Part shown: positions 1-11,744 of the stretch, piece after piece
Layout: each line of letters opens with the position of its first letter
How positions within the stretch are numbered: the first letter of the stretch is position 1
Source of the DNA: Diprion similis
Taxonomy: Eukaryota; Arthropoda; Insecta; Hymenoptera; Diprionidae
Length of the DNA: 64,000 nt
Reading direction: 5' to 3'
Assembly: GCF_021155765.1 (NCBI RefSeq)
Contig: NC_060108.1
Span: 14,905,025 to 14,969,024 of the forward strand
The notes under the pieces: generated by a model
Database searches by the model: none
Told to the model about the DNA's origin: nothing
Seen by the model: only the letters and a program-made list of their open reading frames with translations
Program-made: the position numbers and the translations under genes

Positions 1-1302
1 CATTAGAAATTTCGCAATTTCCCTCACCGCTTAGGTGCTGGTGAGAATTTGAAGTTTCCGATACAATGCAATTACTGTTATGGCACTTAATTTGATGCTT
101 CTTAAGGTTACCAGTCTGTGAAAATGTCCGATTGCAATATGAACATGTATAAGGTCTGTCTCCCGAGTGAGATCTACAGTGACGTTGAAGCTTATACTTT
201 GTTGCAAATATTTTTCCACATTCGGGACATGTCGAAGGTGCATTAAGAACAGAGAAACCTCTATTGCTCAACATGGAAGATGACGAAGAGTCTGTATCGG
301 TATGAAATGTAACTAGATGAGACTGGAGCGATACTTTATATCGAAAGGACTGATGACAATTTGCACATTGAAACTGCTTCTTGCTATCGTGTGTTTCTCT
401 GTGCTTTGTTAAAATTTCTTGCTGATTAAAAGACATGTTGCAAATCTGAAAGTGAAAGAAAAGTAAAAACATCAACTCCTCAAACTTTGAGCATCATCAT
501 GATATCTATAATTATTTCACCATAGCAAAGTTAGATGTTTGCTTCGTAACAAAATTGTTTTGAATTCTCAAACTAAGCAGTAGAATTATATTAATCGCCA
601 TTACGCAATTATTTTCAAATACCCAAATTTCTATTCAAAGATATACGAACATTACAAATGAAGGGTCGAGCTCCTGTGTGAATACGTTTATGCCTATTAA
701 GGTGTGCCTGGCACCTGAAACTTTTTGAGCAAATATCACAAACGGATTTCCGCTTTTCTGTGTATGATACAGTTGTTTTAGATAAAACATCATTTTCTTT
801 TAAGTGACACAGCATGTCCTGTAAAAATGAAAATAATTAATTCACTAACAAGTTGAGTCAACTGCGATTGTACGACAATGAAAATGATTAAATAGAGTAA
901 GAATCAAGAGAAAACACGACCTCTGCAAAATCGATTTCTAAAGCAGGTGCTGTGAGCTGTTTTTGAACATTCGCTACCATCAAACAGAATTCATCAAACA
1001 CGTATATCTTCTGTTCACAATCGATGCAGACAAATTTGGAAAATGTATCTGACGCCAAAATATTTATCACCTGCAACGAAAGTGAATTAACGTAGAATTT
1101 GTGCGGATCTCTCATAATTTCAATTCGTCTTTGTTATGTCACTTTGTCTTAGAATATGCGTAATTACCTCTTTCGACAAGTACTTGTTGATTATTGATAT
1201 CAAGACGGCACCCTTAACCTTATCTTTGAATACATCTGTACCTTGACGCGTTTCCTTCCCACATAAACGACACAATTTTAGAGGAACCTTATGAAGCATC
1301 AT
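1..1302 (-). CDS. ZAD-C2H2 zinc-finger protein, 3' part beyond the window
   Basis: Minus-strand gene with four coding exons seen: 1302-1168, 1070-921, 818-651 and 445 to the window edge, all joining in phase 0. The first two exons encode a zinc-finger-associated domain (ZAD) with CRLCG (Cys11, Cys14) and a second Cys pair at 60/63. ZAD is a zinc-binding dimerisation domain of insect transcription factors. Exons 3 and 4 carry five C2H2 fingers, at about residues 122-142, 150-170 (split by an intron between its two Cys), 178-199, 224-244 and 252-273. At least 299 residues are visible and no stop is reached. Two donors are non-consensus (GTCGTG, GTTCGT), but both are needed to keep finger and frame intact. 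Role by family: nuclear DNA-binding regulator. The exact member is not recognisable because ZAD proteins expand by lineage. Confidence 0.85.
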
Positions 1303-3610
1303 CGCGCTATTGATATTGATATACAGTCGTACGCTCGTTTCTCAATTTGGAATAAGAAATTATGAAGTTATTACTGCGATTACGACCATCGACGTCTATT
1401 CGCTGCCACTAATTAGTAACTGACTGGAGATTGCTGGAGCCAAAGGCTGGAGCAATGATCGCCCTGTACAGCCGGCTTCTGACAGCGGTTGTTGCGGGCT
1501 TCAAGGGAACAGAATTCGAAAGGTAATGAATGTTATTCGATAACACTATGGTAACGAAGAAGACGACCGAAATTTGGTCGGTAAGGCTGCGTTCACTATC
1601 GTGTTCCAGCTACTCTAATGGATGTCGGTAACTTGTTAAACAATTTCTTTGACACGCGACGTTAACTGAAGTCAGATTGCTTATGACAGACAGCCATGGA
1701 TCAGTAACAGTAAGAAATTTACGTACCAAAGCTCCCGCCTTTAATCCTCTCCAAACTTCAGAAAACCCATTTAGCCAGCCGTCTTTAGAAATCTTCAGTC
1801 GACACTCGTCGCACGCGATCCGGCTTCAACTGAACAAGCGAAAACGCTGAAGTTTATTCGCATCGCTTCGTCTTATTCCATCCTGCGTTGTGAAAATCAT
1901 CTCAGTCTCGAATATCTGGAATAAATCCTATGCGTATGAAAAATGAATCGGATTTTTCATAATTTTAACACAAACGGAATCACTAAATCCATTTTATATT
2001 CCCGCGAAACGCACTGAGAAAAATTATTTTTTAACTTTATATCGCTGTGGAGATCACCGCGAAAAAATGTAATATATACGAGCTTCGTGATGATTCCTAT
2101 CGAGAGTCACCTCGATATATGGTATCGTTGTGAACCCATTTACATTCTTAGAAATAAAATTGGTTCATGGATACCAACAATCGCTATTTGACACAATGGA
2201 AGATGCTAGGAAAACTTCAGGATGATGAATGATCCAGTTTGGAATTCCCTGCACTTGTAACAATTCAACGAAACTAGACATTTTTACTGGACGATGTGAA
2301 TGCGCAAATTTTGATGGCTAAAACGCCTTCGCGATGTCAGTTGATCTGTTGAATTATCGGTGGCAGATTCTATAGGATCTTTGATTGTATATCTTCTATT
2401 CTAGGGCTCTAGGATCTTCGATTCTACGACTCTCGCCACCCGTCAGAGATTCCGCTAAAATCTATTGACAAAATATTGACGATATATTTGATATTGATTA
2501 AAAAATGTCCATCTTTTGCTTTCAAACCCGTGGAACGCAAATCGTTACATAATTCTCTTGACGAACCGATTTTCGCATTGAATGAGTCAATTATTTATAA
2601 TCAAAGTCAATTACCTCCCTAGTAACGGAGAATAGCCGCACGGGTTTTAGACCAGCGCGTACAATATCACGTCGTTGAAATATTCTTGTATTTGGCGCAC
2701 AATTTTTCCGTAACTTAATTGAGTCGAGCTACCGTTGCAAAATGTACCCTCGGCATGAGTTTGAGATTTCGGAATCATAGAAACAGCCAGGACCAATTTT
2801 TGATCGTTGCCACGAACTGAACTCCATACCAATACAGTTCAGTGCTGCCACGTGATACCAATCGGATATTTATTTTTTTTTCGTGGTGGCAATAATTTTG
2901 TACTTACATTGAAACATACATTAATGATAAATGACCGAGAGTTCTTTCTCTTACCTAAAATGAATCCAGTTCGTTAGGGCGACGTTTTGTAATCCAACCC
3001 CCAATAAATCGTAAGTGGAAGCGTTGGGAAATCCTTATGTTTAGTGTATTAGTACTTTAGTACACTATTTCATGACATTTTAAGGGGTAAGGTAGGCAAA
3101 GTGCGAGTTGATAATTCGAGGAATTTGCATTTACTGGTCGGTAAATTAGGACATCGCCGGTTAAGCCCAGTTTATTACGGGCTGCGATGCGTTGTGTCAT
3201 TACCACATGTAACTTGAAAGACGTCGCGTCAGTGTCAACATGTGTGCTGCTGTCGGTATGTTAGTTGCATATTAACCGGTTTTCTTACAGCTGTCAGTAA
3301 CTCGCCACTCGCCAGTAAGAATGACAATGATCGAGAACGCTGATTAGAGGTTTACACCACGCTGCAGCGATATACCAATCTTATAAACGGCGCTTCATCC
3401 CGTTATTCCACTGTGACTTGCATATAACGTTATTCCTACATCCATACTGTCCCCAGTCACTGCTGCTCCTGCCTCTGTTTGGAATGAATATAATCGCACC
3501 TCACCTGACCAAATCTAACCTTACTCAACTTGACAGGCATTTAAAAAATGCTTGGAAGGAAAGCGTGATTTGCGAAGGCTGACGCATGCGCAGCGAAAAA
3601 GTCATCGGTC
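1303..3610. other. Intergenic region between divergent ZAD gene and TPP2
   Basis: About 2.3 kb separating two divergently transcribed genes. It must hold the ZAD-gene promoter. Two short coding-like stretches were seen but not called as genes. One is a 23-codon plus-strand reading frame from the ATG at 1455 that runs straight into a GTAATG donor-like site. The other is a minus-strand open stretch at about 2829-2647 without an ATG start. The rest is AT-rich with no recognisable structure. Confidence 0.6.
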
Positions 3611-3618
3611 TATAAAAG
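3611..3618 (+). promoter_or_regulatory. TATA box of TPP2
   Basis: A perfect TATAAAAG lies 73 bases upstream of the TPP2 start codon, in CTATAAAAGGC context. Transcription would start near 3640, leaving a 5' leader of about 50 bases. Promoter role is inferred from sequence and position only. Confidence 0.55.
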
Positions 3619-3690
3619 GCTGTGTCGAAACAAAAGAAGCAGCATATGCCACTGTAGTTTCGTGATCGTGGCGGTAGTGGGTATTGAAAG

Positions 3691-6600
3691 ATGGCCGACG
3701 TAATTGATTGTAATTTTCCTGTGTGGGGTCTTCTGCCTAAAAAAGAGACAGGTGTCACGCAGTTCTTAACCAAATATCCCGAATACGATGGTAGAGGAAT
3801 TACAATTGCTATACTCGACTCAGGGGTCGATCCCGGCGCACCAGGACTACAGGTACATTTACAAATTTAAAATATTTTTGAGGCTAGATTTTCAAAGCTT
3901 CAAGTCATCATTTTTCTTGTTGGATATTTTATCTGTTCATTGTGATCGGGATTGATTGCTTCATTTTCCTCGATCTCTTGTGAAATTAATTTCTTCTTCC
4001 CTGTATTTTCCTCGATTGAAATTTACCCTAATGTTCTTAAGTTATCAAAATATCGAATTCGTTTTATATTTGTAATGATAAATTTATTTCAATGAAACGG
4101 TTGAAAATAAAAATCCATGCTCCACAGTCTTATTCTACAAATTCGAAACACATTTTTGTCATTGAGCAACATTTATTCACACATGTGGCGACTTGGAATG
4201 TTGTTTACATCTTAACAAAAGTTGAATGAATTCTCTGAATGGCCAAACAGGTTTTTCCCTCTTATCAGTTCTGCGAATTATTTCTTTCATGTAGTTTCAT
4301 AGATATATCTACGTTTCGTTCATTATTTTTTATCAAGCAATATTGTGTAATAATCGTATCACGCTTCATACATATCTTTTAATAATTGATACAGGTTACA
4401 AGTGATGGAAAACCAAAAGTCATTGAAAGGTTCGATTGTAGTGGAGCCGGTGATGTTGATACGAGCACCGTGGTTCAGAGCACGGACGGCTGTATCACTG
4501 GTCTTACTGGACGGAAATTAAAGGTAATTTAGCAATAAATTTTCCAGCAATTTATTCATTTATTATACACTTATTACTAAGTCTTTATGAGAAACTTGGT
4601 ACAGTAACAAAAATAATAGTAAACAGTCTGTGATTTCTTGTTGTCAGTAAAAAAAATAACGATTGTTATAATTATTTTAATAAAAATTTCATGCATCGGT
4701 TGTAATTGTGATCATTTACCGGATAACAGAAATTGCAATTTTCATTGTTTATCCTTTGACTTTAGTACTTGAATTAAAAACAACTTGCCTACATACATTC
4801 TGTTTTTCCTGTCAATTCTTTATTTCCACCGAACAATTTTAAAAGTTGAAACATGTTATAATATCTTGGGAACAAAATCTGACCTTATTCACAGATACCT
4901 TCAAACTGGAATAATCCTAGCGGAGATTACCACATAGGAGTGAAAAATGCGTTCTCTTTATACCCTAGTAAATTACGAGAGAGGATCGAGGCTGATCGTA
5001 AAGGGCGGCTTTGGGATAACGGTCAAAAATCAGCTCTCACCGAAGCTATGAGACAGCTGCAGGTAATGAAAGCTTATTATTTCATTCTACAGAATAAATC
5101 ATGACTTGTGTGAAATCACAAGTCTAAAAGTGGTATTGATTTGCTGGTATAGTAATGAGATTCGAGGAATTACTTGTGAAAGAATATTATACATTAATAT
5201 TAATATTTTGTCGATTCTCAGTATATCTATTTGTCTGCTTGAATTGAAAACAATTATGAATGTGACATATTATTTCATGCAACGTGTTCGTATCTTCCTT
5301 TAATGACCTTTCTCTACTATAATTAGATATAATTTTAGATCATGAGATCCAAATATACTCGGTCAGTATTACAGCGGTCAAATTATGTCAGATGTTATCA
5401 AACCAGGCCGATTATTTAGCAATACTTTTTCATTGATCGGCATTTTGTGCTATATTTATGTTTGGCACATGACAAAACATTTCAGTCAATCAATTGCTAT
5501 GTTGCGTAACGTGTCGATGGATGTGACCTCATTACAAATTGAAGTATTCAGGTATAGAGAATATATATATTGCAGAAACAAATTTAATGCGCTGAAATAT
5601 ATTAACAGGAGTTTGAAGCTAAAAACCCTCAGCCTACTACACCTGAGGATAAACAGCAGAAAGAAGAACTTGAAGCTAGAGTTGAGATTTTAAATAATTT
5701 GGAAAAAAAGTATCATGATCTTGGACCTACATATGATTGTGTAGTTTTCAATGATGGAAAAATATGGAGGTACTACTAAACCAGCTGATTTCATTACTTA
5801 TATTTGCAATGAGCTTTAAAATGTTTAACATACCGGTATTGTTCGAGAACCAGTAAATTACCAAATATAATTTACAATTTTTTGAACAGAGCTTGCATTG
5901 ATACATCAGAAGAGGGCAATTTGCAAGCAGGTGTTTTCCTCGGAGAGTACTCAATCACAAGAAATTATGCTCCTCTGACTCCAGAAGATCAGCTGAACGT
6001 TACAATAAATGTCCACGACGATGGGAATACGCTAGAAATTGTATCTATGTGTTGTGAGTGTCTCTTCTTTTCAACAATAATTTCCCCCCTAATCAACTTT
6101 TAAATTCATATATGGATATTGCATTCTGTGAAAATTCATCATCCTTATTTTATTGATATTCTAATCTCATTTAATTCATTAATCTAATTATAGCAAGTCA
6201 TGGGACCCACGTAGCATCTATAGCTGCAGCTCACTTCCCTGAAAGTCCAGAACTGAATGGCGTAGCACCAGGAGCTCAAATAGTTTCATTAACAATTGGT
6301 GATGGTCGTCTTGAGTCTATGGAAACTGGAACTGCTCTGGTGAGAGCAATGATTAGAGTGATGCAACGGAAAGAAAAAATACATGTCATTAACACAAGCT
6401 ATGGAGAACATGCCCATTGGTCAAGTGCTGGAAGAGTAGGGGAGCTCATGAACGAAGTCATCGACAAATACGGGGTTGTGTGGGTGTCATCAGCAGGAAA
6501 TCACGGTCCTGCATTGTGCACTATCGGTAAATTATAATAATTTTGTCTCTTGTCTATGAAGATCTAATCATAAAATTAATAATTTAACCCTGTCTAATAC

Positions 6601-9600
6601 ATTAAAATTACTTAGGGTCTCCTCCTGACATTAGTTCAAATAACATAATCGGCGTTGGAGCTTATGTTTCCCCGGATATGATGGTTGCCGAGTATTCATT
6701 ACGGCAGAAAATGCCAGGAATGCCCTACACGTGGTCTTCCAGAGGACCAACAATTGATGGAGATGTCGGCATCACGGTCTGTGCTCCAGGAGGTGCTATT
6801 ACAAGTGTGCCTAACTTTACTCTCAGGAAAAGTCAGCTCATGAATGGAACAAGCATGTCTAGTCCCCATGTTACAGGTGCTATAGGTAAGATTGTTTTCA
6901 AATAACACATCACCCGTGATCTGTATCTCTTTCTTCACCCGTACATGAATTCTTTTCATTTTTCAGCTATTTTGCTGTCGGGTCTTATGGCCAAGAAAAT
7001 ACCATTTTCACCATACAGCATGAAGAGAGCGCTTCAAAATTCTGCCATGTACATAGACACTATGGACCATTTTGCTCAAGGCTCAGGTCTCTTGCAAGTA
7101 GAACGCGCGTTCGATCATTTAGTTTCCTACTCTGGTGCTCCCGAAAGAGACGTTAGATTCTCTATTACATGCAGCTTAAATAACGCAAAAGGAATTCATC
7201 TTAGAGGTGGTGTTCTTGATCGACCTAAAGATTGCCCAGTCACTGTTGAGCCAATATTTTTGGACAGCGACAATGTTGGTATGTTCTAAATATATTTAGC
7301 TAAATCGTTCCCTCAATTGTGTGATGGACTTATTTACTAGTATCTAAAGTTAGTTGAATTCTGCAATTTGGTATTTCGTTAAATTTTCATGTTTCTAAAC
7401 TTGGGGACTAGCATAAAAATGATTTGGGCCAGAATCATCTGCAAAAAACCAAAATCAATGCAATTTGGTATTTCGTTAAATTTTCATATTTCTAAACTTG
7501 GGGACTAGCATAAAAATAATTTAGGCCAGAATCATCTGCAAAAAACTAAAATATCTTCTATACAATATTGATTAGGTGATTATAGATGTAGTACTTCATC
7601 ATCAATTTCTTCTACAGAGCCATCTCGAAAGATAAACTTTAACCTAAGATTATCCCTGGTCTCTGATGCCTCTTGGATACAATTTCCAACGCATTTAGAT
7701 CTAATGCATATGCCCCGTGCTTTTGCCGTCCGAGTAGAATCTGGTTTATTACCTGAAGGTGTGCACGCAACAAGGTTAGTAAAATCTGGTTGGAAGCTTT
7801 TGAAAATGTTTTATCTTATACCGAAATGCAAATGTGCAATTTCGTGCAACTAACATGCATCTATGTTTTTATTACGCAGCATTCGGGCCTACGATGTAAC
7901 CTGTGTAGAGAAGGGACCAGTCTTCCAAGTCCCTGTGACCGTTGTCCAACCAATGACACTACCAAAGACAGCTGTTCTTCCTGACGTTCATTTTACAAAC
8001 GTTCTTTTCAAACCTAATACTATTCATAGGCATTTCATACTTGTGCCTGATGATGCCACATGGGCTGGTGAGATATCAATACTAAATGAAACTATTCTAC
8101 TATTATCATTCGGAATTTCGAAGTATCGCAAATGGGGATTATGGATCAATCAATTTATTATTCTGAAATGGTGTACAAAATGGTGAAATACCAATCAAAA
8201 ATGTAAATTCGTCATGAAATTTTGATATAATCGTATTTCATACAAATAATGTTTTTTTTAAGAATTCAAAATCATGTCCGCTTGTCTTTACAGTTCTAAG
8301 ATTGAAAGGTACGGAGAAGGATAAAAATGGTAGATTTGTCATTCATACTGTTCAGCTAAAACCTAAATTAGTTTGCAAGACTCTTGAGACCAATAAAATG
8401 ACGAACGTTACATCTCAGTCAGAAACGAGCCATGGATTTTCCGTTGAGGTAAGAACATTAAAATTAATCATTTAGTTTTATCCAAATAATGTCATCATGT
8501 AATATTTGCATTCCTATAAATTTAACCTTTTTAATGATTACTTTTTATTTTATTAGGGCAATATTATCCTGGAAGTTGTTGTTGCAAAGTATTGGGCAAA
8601 TTTGGGTGATATGCTAGTTGATTATTCAATCGAATTCCACGGGGTACACATGATATCTGGGAACCTTACTATGCAGTCTGGTGATGGTATAAATCGCATG
8701 GAAGTACGCACTTCTTTAAGATATGAAGAGATCGTACCAGTTGTGTCTCTCAAATCTTCTGTTCAAGTGCTCAGGTAAATATTAATTTTTTATATGTATG
8801 GACCAGATTTAAAAGTCATGAGTAATGAAGGAATCTTCTTAATGCATACTTTGGAAAGAATGAGAAATAAACACAATAGTCGCAATTATTTTATTTCAAT
8901 TATTCTGTTTATTCTCCATCCTAGACCTATCGAATCAAAGATAAGTCCACTTCGATCACGTGACGTCATTCCTCCTGCCCGTCAAATCTACGAACTGCAA
9001 TTGACTTATAACTTTCATGTTGCTAAAGCTACTGAAGTAACGCCAAATGCAGCGCTGCTTAGTGATTTGCTTTATGAAAGTGAATATGAGAGTCAGCTGT
9101 GGATGATATATGATTGCAACAAGCGACTCCTTAGTTGCGGAGATGCTTATCCGTCCAAGGTGAGCGCTTATGGTCATTTTATCGGTTCAATCAACGTGAT
9201 ATCTAATTCTATCGCTTTTGTTAAACAATTTGGTATCAGTGTTATTGTAGAAATAATTAAATTTGTAGTACACGATGCAAAAAATGGAAAAAGGTGACTA
9301 TACTCTGAAGATGCACGTTCGACACGAGAAGAAAGAATTGCTAGAACGGCTTTCAGACATGACTATATTATTAAACCAAAAACTTAGCTCTCCAATTACC
9401 CTGGAGGTTTTTGCCAGCCAATCGCAGGCTATTACGGGTGGTAAAAAAATGATGGGTGCTACTGTACCTCCGGGACTAACACTACCTTTGTACGTAGCGC
9501 CCCTCGCGAATGAAAGCAAGTAGGTATCATTTTCTTTGATTGATGTATCAAATGCGGTGTAATTAAAGTTAATTTCGTAAACTATTATACCATCTTTCAA

Positions 9601-11595
9601 CTTTCAAGAGTATCAAAGTGTGCAACGCTTGGTACATATCTTCAAGGTACTTTAACTTTCTGCAAGGATGATATTGGCAAAAAAGTCAATAACCATCAGT
9701 TCAAATACGTTTTATCCGAACCTGCGAAAAAAGCTAATGGACCTTCGACTAAACAGGAGAAAGACAAAGTTTCAAAATGGGATGAGTACAACGAAGCTGC
9801 CCGGGACCTTAAATGCAATTGGTTAGCAAAATTAGGTAAGATCACATCATTTCAAAAGTCAATCATTAGTTTTTAATTTTTACTACCGTTGCTACGGTTT
9901 ATTTCAGTTGAATTGCTACTAAATGTTCATGCTTCCAAACATTTTTCTTTTTTCTCGCATAAAGCCTTGAAAATGTTCACTTGCAAAATAATAATTACAT
10001 TGACTCTGTTTGATCGCTCAATTATTTTTTCATTCTGGGTACTCTGCAATCCAATAGCTCCATCTATAAGTAAGTTTGCTTTTAATTCTGGCTGCTGTAT
10101 CAATATATTGTAATTTTCTTTGTCTATGAATGTTCCATTGAATACTGTGAGATTGGATTGAAATACCTGTACGTTCGTTTTCTCAAAACCTCTGTTTATC
10201 TAATTGTTACAAAATAGTCTTTGATGTTGTAGGTCCACAGTAACTAAAACTATGACTTGTACAATGTTTCCCAATCAACCGTTTCAGATGTGAAAAGTGT
10301 AGAACATTAATGAATTGGCCTAAATTGCCAAACATTGTTCACATTTTCTTGTCAATTAATCCAAACCACTTTGAGATATTTATGATTCGATATATGTTGA
10401 ATGCATGGAAATAGCGGCATCTTGTCGATTGTGTTTAATTGAGAGAGAAAAGAAGTTTAAACGTAAACTAAATCTGTGTTCGTTTGAATTTTTGCTCATA
10501 TATTTGAAAAATTTGAACCAAAATATTTTTAAATTCGCATTTTCATTTCATTTCATTGGTAGCACCTGAAAACTTGATTGTTTTCAGTGTCACTCATGGT
10601 TGCAGGTTTCTCCTCGTATATTCATAACCCATTAATCTGTCATATGCCCATTAACTGTGTTTCGCTTCATATGAATCTACTGTTTCTTTCAACAGAACCT
10701 GGCGAACATGCAAGTAGTTTATACGAAGAGCTGAAGAGCGCCTTCCCAGATCATCTTCCTGTTCATACTGCCATGTTAGTTTCTCTTGACTCACCAGAGG
10801 CCCGTCATCATGTGCCGCACGACAACCTATCTGACAATGCAATTTTCCACGCAAACCAGATAGTTACCGTGGCCGATGTTGTCATTAACTCCATTGATCA
10901 AGAGAAGCTTTTAGCATACTATGGAATGAAAAGTGACCAGCGACCAGATGCAGCTAAAATCAAAACGACAATGGAAAAACAAAAGACTAGCTTAATCGAA
11001 GCTTTAGTAAAAAAAGGGTGTGCTTTAGCCAGACTCTATGTTCACAGCATTAAAAATGGTGAAGGCGATGGGCAACACAATAGTTTTCTTGACAGTATGG
11101 TAGCAACGTGGAGAGATGTTCTAAAGTTTTCAGAAGCTACAGACAGCAAGGTAATAACGATTCCTCTTCTCAATTGTCATATTTCTACTCGATCTATTAT
11201 ATTACTACGATTTTATTTGTTTTTTTAGGTCATCATACTTTCCTTGTGGCATGCTCACGTTCATAAACACTATGGCCGATATTTAAAGCTGTTGACACGC
11301 TACTACGAAGATAAACCGTTGAAAGAAATTGATGAAAAATGTATAGATCTGGCTAAAACATTGGGATGGAACCACTGGGCTTGCCATTTAAATACATTTA
11401 TACCAACACGCTATCCTAATTCTTATAAACCATTTTGGTGAGTAAGAATATTGTAAAGTAGGTAATTGATTGATGATGAGGTGCTTTTTTCATCAAGCGT
11501 ACCATTTCTTCAACTAATCATTCCAAATTTATACTCAAGAACTTTTAATACACTTATACGCCAATTTGTGATCAATTATTATTTTCCATTACAGA
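3691..11595 (+). CDS. TPP2: Tripeptidyl-peptidase 2
   Basis: Giant cytosolic serine peptidase of the subtilisin family that removes tripeptides from N-termini of peptides released by the proteasome. Exons: 3691-3852, 4395-4523, 4895-5062, 5609-5769, 5890-6053, 6194-6526, 6616-6885, 6967-7278, 7618-7774, 7880-8067, 8294-8448, 8557-8774, 8925-9159, 9269-9519, 9609-9835, 10696-11150, 11229-11437 and base 11595. All phases agree and the product is 1264 aa, close to the 1249 aa human enzyme. Catalytic Asp43 (ILDSGVD), His264 (SHGTHVAS), oxyanion-hole Asn364 (SAGNHGP) and nucleophile Ser452 (GTSMSSPH) are all present. The insert between Asp and His that is typical of TPP2 is intact, as is the long C-terminal region used for assembly. 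The stop codon TGA is split TG|A by the last intron. No signal peptide is seen, as expected for a cytosolic protein. Confidence 0.96.
7363..7556. repeat. 97-bp tandem duplication in a TPP2 intron
   Basis: Two head-to-tail copies (7363-7459 and 7460-7556) of an AT-rich unit starting GCAATTTGGTATTTCG lie in the intron between 7278 and 7618. They differ at only a few positions, so the duplication looks recent. No coding or transposon features are seen. Confidence 0.85.
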
Positions 11596-11738
11596 TCTGC
11601 TGACATTTCTACATAACGAAGACTGCTGACACCATGGTTGCCGTTGTGCAACTCATCATCCCTGAACTATATATTCGAAGGAATACCCCACCCGAACGAT
11701 AAACACACCAATATAAAAAGGAATGAATGGCTAACATG

Positions 11739-11744
11739 AATAAA
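11739..11744 (+). terminator. Candidate poly(A) signal of TPP2
   Basis: AATAAA lies about 145 bases after the TPP2 stop codon, the first canonical signal in the 3' flank. Other AATAAA motifs near 12.4 kb could serve longer 3' ends. Confidence 0.45.

Noticed and set aside
2647-2829. Minus-strand frame with protein-like composition
   Set aside because: There is no ATG near the start of the frame, an in-frame TGA lies just upstream, and no clear acceptor precedes it. Could be an ancient exon remnant, but it is not supportable.
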